Positions 49,627 to 58,201 of a stretch of DNA of 64,000 nucleotides are shown here, piece after piece. Within the stretch, counting starts at the first letter, position 1. Every line of letters begins with the position of its first letter. Under the pieces are notes generated by a model. It did not search any database, was not told where the DNA came from, and saw only the letters and a program-made list of their open reading frames with translations. The position numbers and the translations under genes are program-made. The DNA is from CAYRXM01 sp964428175 (GTDB lineage Bacteria; Chloroflexota; Anaerolineae; JAFGEY01): the NCBI GenBank assembly GCA_964428175.1, contig CAYRXM010000005.1, positions 16,422 through 80,421 of the forward strand, in the 5' to 3' direction.

Positions 49627-50838
49627 GTGATGAACGAACCCTGGAACGACGAACCACCGGTCAACCCCAATAACTGGCTGCACCACGCGCTGATCGGGCT
49701 GCACCGCCTCGAGCGCGTGCCCGGCGCCGTTTGGGCGCTGATCGTCCTCGCCTCCGGCGCGTTGATCGGCGGGTTGTGGCGTCTCGCCGCGCCGGGCACG
49801 GCCTGGATCGCGGCCGCCGCCCACCTGGCTTTCACCGCCCTCGACTGGCTCTGGCTGGCTCTGCTGCCCCGGCTCAGGCTCTCTTTCGGCCCGGTCAAGC
49901 CCTCGCTGGCCGGGCTGATCGGCGTGCGGCTGGTGGCCGGCCTGGTGGCCCTGACCGGCCTGTGGATCGACGCACCCGTTCCGGTCATACTGATCGCGCT
50001 GCTGTGCCTGCACGCCCTGCTCAGCGCGGCGATCCTGTACGCCACGGGCATCGAGCCGTTTCGCCTCGGCGTGACCCACCTCCAACTGCACACCCCCAAG
50101 CTGCCGCCCGGCGCGCGCGTCCGCCTGGTGCAGGTGTCCGACCTGCACGTCGAGCGCGTGACCCGGCGCGAAGAGCGGCTGCTGCGCGAGGTCGAAGCGC
50201 TGAACGCCGACTATGTCCTGTTGACCGGCGATTACCTCAATTTTTCATACGTCGGCGAGCCGCGGGCGATGGACGAATGCCGCCGCGTGCTCGCCCGCCT
50301 CAAGGCGGGCGGCGGGGTCTATGCCATACGCGGCACCCACCAGGTCGATCCCAATGCCGTGACCGAGGCGCTGTTCGCCGGCCTGCCGATCCGCTGGCTG
50401 CGGAGCGAACACGTCTGCGTGGGCCGGGATGGCTGGCAAATTGTCCTGGCCGGGGCCAGCGCCAGCCGTGAACCGCACATCGATATCCCCGCCGTCGAGC
50501 GCGCGCTGGACGGTGTGCCGCCCGGCTGCTTTACGGTGCTGCTCTTTCACACCCCGGAGCGGGTGACCGAGGCTCGGCGCGGCGGCGTCGATCTCTATCT
50601 GGCCGGGCACACCCACGGCGGGCAAATTCGCCTGCCCCTATACGGCGCAATGACCACCGGCAGCGACACCGGCAAGCAGTACGAGATGGGTCGCTACCAG
50701 ATCGACGGGATGACTCTGTACGTCAGCCGGGGCATCGGTATGGAAGGGATGGCCGCGCCGCGCGCGCGCCTGTTCTGCCCGCCCGAAATCGTCTGCATCG
50801 ACGTTTGCGGGGCAGCGCCGGTTGTTGCCGTTTCCTAA
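49627..50838 (+). CDS. Membrane-anchored metallophosphoesterase (YaeI/YkuE-like) with altered GNHD motif
   Basis: A 403-residue protein with three to four N-terminal membrane segments (about 35-135) and a calcineurin-like domain (about 160-395). Metal-site motifs are Q-V-S-D-L-H, L-L-T-G-D-Y, L-L-F-H-T-P and L-A-G-H-T-H-G-G-Q. The usual G-N-H-D is G-T-H-Q here, losing the bridging Asn and the transition-state His partner Asp. YaeI-type relatives cleave lipid A-like UDP-sugars or other phosphoesters. The start may be GTG at 49627 or ATG at 49630. No ribosome binding site is visible beside the terminator, so translation may be leaderless or weak. Confidence 0.85.
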   Translation: MMNEPWNDEPPVNPNNWLHHALIGLHRLERVPGAVWALIVLASGALIGGLWRLAAPGTAWIAAAAHLAFTALDWLWLALLPRLRLSFGPVKPSLAGLIGVRLVAGLVALTGLWIDAPVPVILIALLCLHALLSAAILYATGIEPFRLGVTHLQLHTPKLPPGARVRLVQVSDLHVERVTRREERLLREVEALNADYVLLTGDYLNFSYVGEPRAMDECRRVLARLKAGGGVYAIRGTHQVDPNAVTEALFAGLPIRWLRSEHVCVGRDGWQIVLAGASASREPHIDIPAVERALDGVPPGCFTVLLFHTPERVTEARRGGVDLYLAGHTHGGQIRLPLYGAMTTGSDTGKQYEMGRYQIDGMTLYVSRGIGMEGMAAPRARLFCPPEIVCIDVCGAAPVVAVS

Positions 50839-50850
50839 AGCGGGTATAAT
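50822..50850 (+). promoter_or_regulatory. Promoter of the secreted YLPLV-tail protein gene
   Basis: TTGTTG (50822-50827) and TATAAT (50845-50850), 17-base spacer. It overlaps the end of the phosphoesterase gene. Confidence 0.65.
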
Positions 50851-50902
50851 AAACGCAATTAATGTTGATGGGGCTGACGCATCAACAAACAGGAGGGGCA
50901 AA

Positions 50903-51586
50903 ATGAAACCAAAGGCATGGATCGGGCGCATGGGAGCCGGCGTTGGCCTGGCTGGAACGATGCTCGCTCTGTTGTTGTGGCTGTGTGCGGCGGCGTCAAC
51001 AGAGGCTGCCGAAAAAACACCTGCCATCATCGAGCCAGCGCCCGGTGCGCAAATCGCCCCGGCCTGGGGAGCGACTCAGCCGGTGACGATCCTGTTCACC
51101 AGCACCCAGACGGTGCGCTGGGACTTGTTTCCCTACAGCGCGGCGATCACCCTGCCCAAAGACATCGTCTCTTCCGGCTCTTTTCGACCGTCGGCGATTT
51201 TCACCTTTACGCCGGCATCCAACTCGGTCTTTAGCGCGCCGCTGACCGCGCTGGATCGCTTTTTCAACCTGGATGGCGAGTTTGTCCTGGATGGCCTGCA
51301 AGAAATCCCGCCCGACATCGAAACGCAGGCCATCGCTTTTAATCCCCAGTTTCTCCCGAAAATCGAGTGGCAGTACCAGGACGCCGAACTGCTGGACGTC
51401 CAGGAATCATCCATCCAGCTCTACGTGTATTGGAAGCTGTTCGGGCTGGAGGTGTGGGACGCCCAACCGGGCACAGTTTACCCGGACGGCAATCGGGCCG
51501 TTTTTCAAATGAGCCGGGTTGGGCTTTACGGGTTTGGCGGCTACCAGGGTCAGCTGTACCTGCCCCTGGTGCTCAAGAACAAATAG
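50903..51586 (+). CDS. Secreted protein with C-terminal Y-L-P-L-V tail, unknown function
   Basis: A 227-residue protein with a signal peptide (about 1-35, ending A-A-A-S-T-E-A-A-E). The mature part is beta-rich (G-A-T-Q-P-V-T-I-L-F-T-S-T-Q-T-V and I-F-T-F-T-P-A-S-N-S-V-F) and ends Y-G-F-G-G-Y-Q-G-Q-L-Y-L-P-L-V-L-K-N-K. The final Y-L-P-L-V-L-K recurs, as V-Y-L-P-V-V-I-K, in the FG-GAP protein at 32617 and I recall it from other Chloroflexota exported proteins. AGGAGG site before the ATG. Confidence 0.75.
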   Translation: MKPKAWIGRMGAGVGLAGTMLALLLWLCAAASTEAAEKTPAIIEPAPGAQIAPAWGATQPVTILFTSTQTVRWDLFPYSAAITLPKDIVSSGSFRPSAIFTFTPASNSVFSAPLTALDRFFNLDGEFVLDGLQEIPPDIETQAIAFNPQFLPKIEWQYQDAELLDVQESSIQLYVYWKLFGLEVWDAQPGTVYPDGNRAVFQMSRVGLYGFGGYQGQLYLPLVLKNK

Positions 51587-51601
51587 GCGGAGGGCGGGGC
51601 C

Positions 51602-53689
51602 TTGATCGAGTTGTACCGCCGTTGGGCTGAACCGCTGGTTGTTGCCCTGATCCTGCTCTTTTTCTTGACCACCGTCGCGCCGGTGGCCCACGGCAACACC
51701 TTTTCTTCAGCCTGGGATCAAGGCGCATACCTGCGCCTGGGCTTGCAAATTCGCCACGGCCTGGCCCTCACCGACGGCAACCGCCATCCCTTGCTGCCGC
51801 TGCTGCTCGCGCCGTTCACCCGGACGGACATCGGCTATTTCAGCGCGGCCAAGTTCCTGTCGCTGATCCTCGGACTGGCCGGCCTGCTGACCGTCTATTG
51901 GGCCGCCCGCCGCACGCTGTCGCCGCCCTGGGCCGCCGCCGCGACGCTGCTGCTGGCGGCCAACACCCACTATCGCATCGCCGCCGGGTACGTCGACGCC
52001 GAGGTGCTGTTTGTGCCGCTGACGCTGCTTGGCTGGCAGCAGACGGCTCAAACCGTGCAGCGCGCTGCCGAAAATCACCCTCACGCCGGGCGCAGCGCGC
52101 TGGTCGCCGGGCTGCTTGGCGGGTTGGCCTATCTGAGCAAGGGCACGGCCTCTTTGCTGGCCCTGGCTTTCGGGCTGACTGCGCTGCTGGTCTTCGGCCC
52201 GGGCGCGCTCAAGCGGCGCTGGCTGTGGCTCTATGCCGCCGGGTTTGCGCTCGTCGCCGCGCCGCTGTGGGTCTATAACCTGTTCACCTACGGAAGCCCG
52301 CTGTACAACGTCAACACCACGCACGTGATGTGGCTCGACTATTGGGACGCCCGCTTCACCTTTGCCCCATCCGAACTGCCCACCGCGCTGACCTACCTGC
52401 AAACGCATTCCCCGGTCGATGTGGCCAGGCGGCTGCTCGACGGCCTCCTTTGCGCCCCGTGGCAGTGGTACCAGGCCGCGCACCTCTTTTGGATGCCGCA
52501 CGCGCCGCCGGCCTGGCTGGTCTGGACGAGCGCCGGCGCGGGCGTGGCGCTGCTGGGAGGCGTGGTCGTCCTGGCCCGGCAGCGCTGGGCGCAGCGCTCC
52601 CGATGGGAGCGGCGCAAGGTCAAATTCTGGCTCGGTCTGGGCCTGTGTGCGCTGTTTTACGTCATGTTTGCCTGGTACACCCCGGTCGACGATTCGGCGC
52701 GCTTTGTGCTGCCCGCCGCGCCGATCTTGTACCTGGCCCTGTGCTGGACACTGCAAACCGCGTTCGCTCGTTCCCACGCGAAGCATGGGAACGAGCAGAT
52801 TGTGGTCTGGATCGCTTGCGCGCTCTTTTGCCTCACCTACACCCTGATCAACTTGAGCAATTTGCCTCTGTGGCTCGACCTGCCCGCGCGCGACCGGGTC
52901 GAAAACAGCGCCTCGGTGCAGTTTATCGATCAACTCCTCGCGCGCACCCGGCCCGGCGAGCGGGTGGTGCTCGGCCCCACGCTGGCTCTGGCCGACTGGC
53001 TGGCCTTTGACCGCGACATCCTGCCCATCCCCTACATCCGCCAGGATTGGCGCTCATTCAGCGCATGGGCGGTCGAAAACGGGGTGCAGGCCGTCGTGCT
53101 CGATTATGAAAGCTGGGACTGGCGCCGCCCGCTGCTGGCCCAATACTTTGACTTTCAGGATGGCCTGATCGCCGGTGAGCTTCCTGCCGGTTGGACGCTG
53201 GCCTACCCCGCGGCAATGCCCTGCAATCCGTGCCTGTTTGCGTTCGACGGCACAAGCACCGTCGATTTAGAGCCGGATTACCCCCTCGGTCTGCGCTATG
53301 GCGATACATTTGCCCTGATCGGGTTCGACCTCGATCCGGCGGGGCGGATCGTCCTGTTCTGGCAGTCGCTGGCGCGCACCGCCGACGACCTGCACGTTTT
53401 CGTCCACCTGCTCGACGCGGGAGGCCGCCTTGTTGGTCAGCACGACAGTGTGATGGCCGAAGGAAGACTGCCGGCGCGCGTGGTCATGCCCAACCAGATC
53501 GTGCGCGACGTCCACCCACTGCCCGCCTTGCCCGACGGCGACTATACGCTGCATGCCGGCCTGTACGAGTGGGCCACCTGGCAGCGGCTGGCGGCCGTTT
53601 CAATGGCAGCGCCAGCGCCGACCGATTACCCACCGATCGGCCTGATCCGCGTTCAAGACGGGCGGTTCGTGGTGCTCCAGACCGATTGA
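51602..53689 (+). CDS. GT39-like integral membrane glycosyltransferase, second copy
   Basis: A 695-residue protein with about 11-12 membrane segments in the first 420 residues and a C-terminal extracytoplasmic domain. The first loop has S-S-A-W-D-Q-G-A-Y-L-R-L-G-L-Q-I, with a D-Q in place of the D-E pair of the copy at 18500. A hairpin repeat inserts A-R-S-H-A-K-H-G-N-E-Q in a loop at about 389-399. The start is TTG at 51602 with GGAGGGCGGGG just upstream. The acceptor is unknown. Confidence 0.75.
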   Translation: MIELYRRWAEPLVVALILLFFLTTVAPVAHGNTFSSAWDQGAYLRLGLQIRHGLALTDGNRHPLLPLLLAPFTRTDIGYFSAAKFLSLILGLAGLLTVYWAARRTLSPPWAAAATLLLAANTHYRIAAGYVDAEVLFVPLTLLGWQQTAQTVQRAAENHPHAGRSALVAGLLGGLAYLSKGTASLLALAFGLTALLVFGPGALKRRWLWLYAAGFALVAAPLWVYNLFTYGSPLYNVNTTHVMWLDYWDARFTFAPSELPTALTYLQTHSPVDVARRLLDGLLCAPWQWYQAAHLFWMPHAPPAWLVWTSAGAGVALLGGVVVLARQRWAQRSRWERRKVKFWLGLGLCALFYVMFAWYTPVDDSARFVLPAAPILYLALCWTLQTAFARSHAKHGNEQIVVWIACALFCLTYTLINLSNLPLWLDLPARDRVENSASVQFIDQLLARTRPGERVVLGPTLALADWLAFDRDILPIPYIRQDWRSFSAWAVENGVQAVVLDYESWDWRRPLLAQYFDFQDGLIAGELPAGWTLAYPAAMPCNPCLFAFDGTSTVDLEPDYPLGLRYGDTFALIGFDLDPAGRIVLFWQSLARTADDLHVFVHLLDAGGRLVGQHDSVMAEGRLPARVVMPNQIVRDVHPLPALPDGDYTLHAGLYEWATWQRLAAVSMAAPAPTDYPPIGLIRVQDGRFVVLQTD
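52766..52796. repeat. Hairpin repeat inserted in frame in the second GT39-like gene
   Basis: GCTCGTTCCCA-CGCGAAGCA-TGGGAACGAGC is a perfect 11-bp stem with a 9-base loop, the widespread 'CTCGTTCCCACG...TGGGAACGAG' repeat. It encodes R-S-H-A-K-H-G-N-E-Q without breaking the frame. Confidence 0.85.
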
Positions 53690-53714
53690 CCTTTAGCACA
53701 GGATGAACTATAAT
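53686..53714 (+). promoter_or_regulatory. Promoter of the fhaA operon
   Basis: TTGACC (53686-53691) and TATAAT (53709-53714) with a 17-base spacer, overlapping the stop codon of the preceding gene. Confidence 0.82.
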
Positions 53715-53726
53715 TTCGCCAGGTAG

Positions 53727-53751
53727 GTTGGGTCGAGGCACAAGACCCAAC
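53727..53751. repeat. Palindromic repeat in the fhaA 5' leader
   Basis: GTTGGGTC-GAGGCACAA-GACCCAAC, an 8-bp perfect stem with 9-base loop, member of the GTTGGGT...ACCCAAC repeat family; a divergent relative is at 11205. It lies within the predicted 5' untranslated RNA, a few bases after the start site. Confidence 0.75.
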
Positions 53752-53777
53752 ATTTGGCTACATGCCCGGAGTATGCG

Positions 53778-54569
53778 ATGGTAAATCCCTTGTCTCATCT
53801 GGAAAACCTGGCCGAGCAGTTTGTCGAAGGCACGTTTGCCCGCATCCTCGGCGCGCGCTTGCAGCCCATCGAGGTCGCCCGCCGTCTGGCGCGGGCGATG
53901 GAGGACGGGCAGGTGATCAATGCGCAGGGCGAGATCGTGGTGCCCAACGAGTACCGCGTGCTGCTCAACCCCGCTGATGAGGCCGCAATGGCCCCGTATC
54001 GTGACGCTCTGGAAAAAGACCTGACCCAATACATATCCAAGCTGGCCCGCCGCGCCGGGGCGACGATGGTCGGCCGGCCGCGCGTGCTGGTGCGCGACGA
54101 CGCCGCTGTGCCGCCCAAACGGGTGCGCGTCGAGGCGCAGTTGGTCAGCGCCAGGTACGGCGCTATCGACCTGACTCACACGCAAGAGATGCCCGCCGGC
54201 GCGCTGACCCTGGAAGAGATCGCCCCCACGTTTGTCCTGTTTGACGGCTACCGGCGCATGCCGCTCGACGAGGCCATTGTGAGCATCGGGCGCAGCCTGA
54301 ATAACGATGTCATCCTCGACGATCCGCGCATTTCCCGCCAGCACGCCCAGCTGCGGCGGCGTTACGGCCAATACGTGCTCTATGACCTCGACTCGACCGG
54401 CGGCACCACCGTCAACGGGCTGCGCGTGCGCGAGGCTGTCCTCAACCACGGCGACGTGATCGGCCTGGCCGGGGTCAAGATGCGTTTCGAGCGCGCCGAC
54501 GCGCCGGCTGCGCCCGCGCCATCGCCCAATGCAACACAAATCCTGCCCGGCAGAGGGCCGCGTCCATGA
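53778..54569 (+). CDS. fhaA: FhaA-like protein (DUF3662 plus FHA domain)
   Basis: A 263-residue protein. Residues 1-120 are the DUF3662 domain (L-E-N-L-A-E-Q-F-V-E-G-T-F-A-R and L-Q-P-I-E-V-A-R-R-L-A-R-A-M-E) and about 165-250 an FHA domain with S-I-G-R-S-L-N-N-D-V-I-L-D-D and S-R-Q-H-A-Q-L, the phosphothreonine-binding Arg, Ser and His. In actinobacteria FhaA binds phosphorylated cell-wall and Ser/Thr-kinase partners. First gene of a run that leads to mreBCD; its stop overlaps fhaB by 4 bases. Confidence 0.88.
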   Translation: MVNPLSHLENLAEQFVEGTFARILGARLQPIEVARRLARAMEDGQVINAQGEIVVPNEYRVLLNPADEAAMAPYRDALEKDLTQYISKLARRAGATMVGRPRVLVRDDAAVPPKRVRVEAQLVSARYGAIDLTHTQEMPAGALTLEEIAPTFVLFDGYRRMPLDEAIVSIGRSLNNDVILDDPRISRQHAQLRRRYGQYVLYDLDSTGGTTVNGLRVREAVLNHGDVIGLAGVKMRFERADAPAAPAPSPNATQILPGRGPRP

Positions 54570-55015
54570 GCCTCAATGCGTTGATTCTCATCTTGCGCAT
54601 ACTCGGCGCCGTGCTGTTGTACCTCTTTATGTTCGTCGCCGTGTTGATCGTCTGGCGCGACTGGCGCGCGGCCGCCCAACAGGTGGCGCAGCGGCGCGAG
54701 ACGGAAGCCAAGCCGCTGGGCCAGCTCGTCGTCGTCGAGGCCGGCAAAACCGGCTGGACGCGCGGCGAGTCTTTTCCGCTGGCCGCAGCGACGCGCCTGG
54801 GCCGTGCGCCGGGCAACACGGTCATCGTTGAAGATGCCTTTGCCTCCTCAGAGCACGCCCTGCTCGCTTTTCGCAATGGGCGTTGGTGGCTCGAAGACCT
54901 GGGCAGCCGCAACGGCACGCTGCTCAATGAGGAGCGGCTGAATACCACCGCTATTGTCTCCACCGGCGATGTGATCGGCATCGGCGAGGTGCGGCTGCGG
55001 ATCGAGTTGGGATAA
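54566..55015 (+). CDS. fhaB: FhaB-like membrane-anchored FHA protein
   Basis: A 149-residue protein with one N-terminal membrane segment (about 5-27) and a cytosolic FHA domain (about 50-149) with R-L-G-R-A-P-G-N-T-V-I-V-E-D, S-S-E-H-A-L-L and S-R-N-G-T-L-L-N. It begins at an ATGA overlap with fhaA. FhaB-type proteins usually act with PknB-class kinases in division and wall synthesis; the kinase here is at 22428. Confidence 0.87.
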   Translation: MSLNALILILRILGAVLLYLFMFVAVLIVWRDWRAAAQQVAQRRETEAKPLGQLVVVEAGKTGWTRGESFPLAAATRLGRAPGNTVIVEDAFASSEHALLAFRNGRWWLEDLGSRNGTLLNEERLNTTAIVSTGDVIGIGEVRLRIELG

Positions 55016-55025
55016 AGGAGGCCTT

Positions 55026-55691
55026 ATGCCCATAGCCATTCTGCCCGTCATACTTATGCTTGTCACCGTTCCACTGTTGATCCGCGCCGAGCTGGCCAAA
55101 AATGCGCGCCAGATTCACGTGTTCAAACCCATCTCGTCGACGCTGATGCTGCTGGTGGCGCTGCTGGCGCTGACCGTGCCCGGCGTCAACGGCGCTTACC
55201 TGGCCGGCATCCTGATCGGATTGGTGCTGTCCTTTGCCGGCGACATGCTGCTCATGTTCCCCACCAATAAAAAGGCCTTTCTGGGCGGGCTGGCGGCTTT
55301 TTTGCTGGGCCACATCGCCTACACGGTCACGCTGTTCCCACTCGGCGGCAGGAGCTGGTTCGACCTCGTTGTCCTGGTCGTGTTGGCCGTGGTGATGGTC
55401 GCCGTTTATAACATGCTCAAGCCGGGGCTGGGATCGATGCGCGTGCCGGTGATCGTCTATATCGTCGTCATTTCGCTGATGGTCAGCCGGGCCATGTCGG
55501 CGCTGTTTGTCGCCCGCTTTAACCAGGCCTGGGCGTGGATGGTCACCGTCGGCGCGGTGCTGTTTTACATCTCGGACGCGATGCTCGCCTACGGGCAGTT
55601 TGTCAAGCTGACCCGATACGCGCGCGTCAGTCTGGCCTTTTATTACAGCGGACAGATTCTGATCGCCCTGAGCGCCTCTTTTCTGCGCTGA
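55026..55691 (+). CDS. YhhN/TMEM86-family membrane protein (lysoplasmalogenase-like)
   Basis: A 221-residue protein with about eight membrane segments. F-K-P-I-S-S-T-L-M-L-L near the start and F-A-G-D-M-L-L-M in the third segment match the YhhN family, whose animal member TMEM86B hydrolyses lysoplasmalogen. A role in this bacterium is unproven. AAGGAGG site before the ATG. It lies 10 bases after fhaB. Confidence 0.88.
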   Translation: MPIAILPVILMLVTVPLLIRAELAKNARQIHVFKPISSTLMLLVALLALTVPGVNGAYLAGILIGLVLSFAGDMLLMFPTNKKAFLGGLAAFLLGHIAYTVTLFPLGGRSWFDLVVLVVLAVVMVAVYNMLKPGLGSMRVPVIVYIVVISLMVSRAMSALFVARFNQAWAWMVTVGAVLFYISDAMLAYGQFVKLTRYARVSLAFYYSGQILIALSASFLR

Positions 55692-55702
55692 ACGGACGCC
55701 GC

Positions 55703-56533
55703 ATGTCCTTTTTACCCGGCGCCCAGATCGAACTCGTCAACCCGGCCATCCCGCGCGGGCAGGTTTGCTCCGTCCTCTTTGATTTCGACGGCACCCTCTC
55801 GCTGATCCGCGAGGGCTGGCCGGGGGTCATGATCCCGATGATGGTCGAAATCCTGCTCGCCCTCGACAGCGGCGAGAGCGAGGCCGAACTGAGCGCCGTC
55901 GTGACCGAATTTGTCGCGCGGCTGACCGGCAAGCAGACCATTTACCAGATGATCGAGTTGTGCGCGCAGATCGAGCGGCGCGGCGGTGTCCCCCTCGATC
56001 CACTGGCATACAAACATCAATACCTCGACCGGCTGTGGGCGCGCATCGCGCACCGCGTGGAAGGACTGAAAACGGGCCGCATCGCGCCGGCCGAGATGGT
56101 GGTGCCCGGCGCGTTCGCGGTTCTGGAAAATCTGAGGCGGCGCGGCGCGGCGCTGTACCTCGCCAGCGGCACCGACCTGCCCTACGTGCTCGACGAAGCC
56201 GCCGCGCTGGGCATCGCGCCTTGTTTCGGCAGCCGCATTTTTGGCGCTGTTGACGAATACAAACAATTTTCCAAGTCGCTCCTCATTCAAAACATCATGC
56301 GCGAGCACGCCCTGAGCGGCGCGCAGCTCCTCACTTTTGGCGACGGCTTTGTCGAGATCGAGGAAACGAAAAAAGCCGGCGGCATTGCCGTCGGCGTCGC
56401 CAGCGACGAGGCCGCCCGGCAGGGCATCGACGAGTGGAAGCGCCGCCGGTTGATCGAGGCCGGGGCAGACGTCATTGTGCCGGATTTCAGAGAACAAGAC
56501 ATACTGGTACGGTATTTGTTTGATAGCGCGTGA
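55703..56533 (+). CDS. HAD-superfamily phosphatase
   Basis: A 276-residue soluble enzyme. Motif I is L-F-D-F-D-G-T-L-S, motif II is Y-L-A-S-G-T-D, a Lys lies in the E-Y-K-Q-F-S-K segment and motif IV is L-T-F-G-D-G-F-V-E-I. A helical cap lies between motifs I and II. Substrate unknown; the PfkB-type sugar kinase four genes on suggests a sugar phosphate. ATG at 55703 chosen because it is 11 bases after the yhhN stop; no strong ribosome binding site. Confidence 0.87.
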   Translation: MSFLPGAQIELVNPAIPRGQVCSVLFDFDGTLSLIREGWPGVMIPMMVEILLALDSGESEAELSAVVTEFVARLTGKQTIYQMIELCAQIERRGGVPLDPLAYKHQYLDRLWARIAHRVEGLKTGRIAPAEMVVPGAFAVLENLRRRGAALYLASGTDLPYVLDEAAALGIAPCFGSRIFGAVDEYKQFSKSLLIQNIMREHALSGAQLLTFGDGFVEIEETKKAGGIAVGVASDEAARQGIDEWKRRRLIEAGADVIVPDFREQDILVRYLFDSA

Positions 56534-56597
56534 ATACGGCACATGCTGCCGGCCAGCGCCGCCATTTGCGATTTGCCATTTGTTCCCGGAGCCAACA

Positions 56598-57566
56598 ATG
56601 CCCTTTGCCCTTTTCGACCGCACCAAGTTAAACATCTTGCCTCTCGCCGAACGCAGGCACGATATGACCCTGGACGAGGTACTGCCACTCGATGCTGACC
56701 TGCGCCTGAACGACAGCGCCGATCTGCACACCGTCGCCCGGCGGATCGTCCAGGCGCGGCAAAACGGCCGCCCGGTGATTTTGATGATCGGCGCGCACGT
56801 GATCAAGGTCGGCCTGTCACGCTTTGTGATCGACCTGATCGAGCGCGGCCTCGTCACCCACCTCGGCGCTAACGGCGCGTGCGCCATCCACGATTACGAG
56901 CTGGCCCTGATCGGCGCGACCACCGAGAGCGTGGCCCGTTACATCCAGGAGGGGCAGTTTGGGCTGTGGCAGGAAACCGGGCAGATCAACGACATTATCC
57001 GTGCCGGCGTCCGGGCCGGGTTGGGCTTGGGCGAAGCGGTAGGCAAAGCGATCCAAGAGGGCGATTATCCGCACAAAGCGGCGAGCATTTTTGCCGCCGC
57101 GTACCGGCAGCGCGTGCCGGCCACCGTCCACGTTGGCATCGGCTATGACATCATCCACGAGCATCCCAACTGCGACGGGGCGGCGCTGGGCGAGGCCTCC
57201 TACCGCGATTTTCTGATCATGGCCGAAAGCGTGTCGCAGTTACAGGGCGGTGTGCTGCTCAATTTTGGCACGTCGATCATGGGCCCGGAGGTGTACCTGA
57301 AGGCGCTGGCCATGGCCCGCAACGTGGCCCATCAAAAAGGCGAGCAGATCAACCGCTTTACCACCGCCGTGTTCGACCTGCAAGACCTCGGCCCAGATGT
57401 GCATCAAGAGCCGGACAAGGCGCAGCCGGCCTATTACTTTCGCCCTTTCAAGACCATTTTGGTGCGCACCGTACAAGACGGCGGCGAGAGCTATTACACC
57501 AAAGACTATCATCAGGCAACGCTTCCTGCGCTGCACCGGTTGGTCATCGAAGGGATGGTTCGATGA
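56598..57566 (+). CDS. Deoxyhypusine-synthase-like conserved protein
   Basis: A 322-residue soluble protein. R-P-V-I-L-M-I-G-A-H-V-I-K-V-G-L-S, T-H-L-G-A-N-G-A-C-A-I-H-D-Y-E-L-A-L-I-G and V-H-V-G-I-G-Y-D-I-I-H-E-H-P-N match a conserved bacterial family distantly related to the NAD-dependent deoxyhypusine/homospermidine synthases. Bacteria lack eIF5A, so the true reaction is unknown. ATG at 56598; the 64-base gap before it carries a CCATTTGCGATTTGCCATTTG simple repeat. It overlaps the zinc-ribbon gene by 4 bases (ATGA). Confidence 0.75.
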   Translation: MPFALFDRTKLNILPLAERRHDMTLDEVLPLDADLRLNDSADLHTVARRIVQARQNGRPVILMIGAHVIKVGLSRFVIDLIERGLVTHLGANGACAIHDYELALIGATTESVARYIQEGQFGLWQETGQINDIIRAGVRAGLGLGEAVGKAIQEGDYPHKAASIFAAAYRQRVPATVHVGIGYDIIHEHPNCDGAALGEASYRDFLIMAESVSQLQGGVLLNFGTSIMGPEVYLKALAMARNVAHQKGEQINRFTTAVFDLQDLGPDVHQEPDKAQPAYYFRPFKTILVRTVQDGGESYYTKDYHQATLPALHRLVIEGMVR

Positions 57567-58201
57567 ACGGTTCAGCCGGCCCACGTTGGGCATCCAAGGT
57601 GTCTGCGAGCAAAATCCACCAGCTTTACGAGCGCGACGCGCTGGGCCTGGTCGACGAGGACTTGATCGACGAGGTGGCCTATGCCTTTTACGCGCGCTGC
57701 CGGAGCATCCTCACCGTCACCGAAGCGTCGCACGGACGGGTCGCTTGCCCAAAATGTGGGCAGATCATCGCCCACAACCTGGACAAGCAAACGCTCCTGG
57801 TTTGCCCGGACTGCGCCTGGACACTCTCCTGGGGCGACTATTTCAAGAGCTACAAGCGCAAGCAGCTTCATGGCGGCGGCGCAGTAGACGTGTTTCGGGC
57901 TTTTGTCGACGAGCTGCCCAGGGCCCAGACGGCGCAGCAAAAAATGCTGCTGATCGACCGGATCATTCACGAGTGCCACAAGGGAATCATCCAGAAAGTA
58001 CAGACCTACACGCGCCCGGTGGCGGTCAACCTGATCGACGGCACGATGACCCAGGTGATCCACCTGCTCGAAACGCTGGCCTACGGCCCGGGCAGCATCG
58101 CTGGCGCGCAGGCGCGCCGGCAGACCTGGCGCGAGCAGGTACTCAGTGGCGTGCAAGGCCGGGAAAAATACCTCTCACCAAAAGATGATATCGATGAATA
58201 A
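57563..58201 (+). CDS. Zinc-ribbon protein of unknown function
   Basis: A 212-residue protein. A zinc ribbon (about 62-90) has C-P-K-C-G-Q ... V-C-P-D-C-A-W-T-L. The flanks are helical: D-L-I-D-E-V-A-Y-A-F-Y-A-R-C before and a helix-rich region R-I-I-H-E-C-H-K-G-I-I-Q-K after, the latter with two His and a Cys. No membrane segment. It overlaps the genes on both sides (4 and 8 bases), so all three are tightly coupled. I do not recognise the family with confidence. Confidence 0.8.
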   Translation: MNGSAGPRWASKVSASKIHQLYERDALGLVDEDLIDEVAYAFYARCRSILTVTEASHGRVACPKCGQIIAHNLDKQTLLVCPDCAWTLSWGDYFKSYKRKQLHGGGAVDVFRAFVDELPRAQTAQQKMLLIDRIIHECHKGIIQKVQTYTRPVAVNLIDGTMTQVIHLLETLAYGPGSIAGAQARRQTWREQVLSGVQGREKYLSPKDDIDE

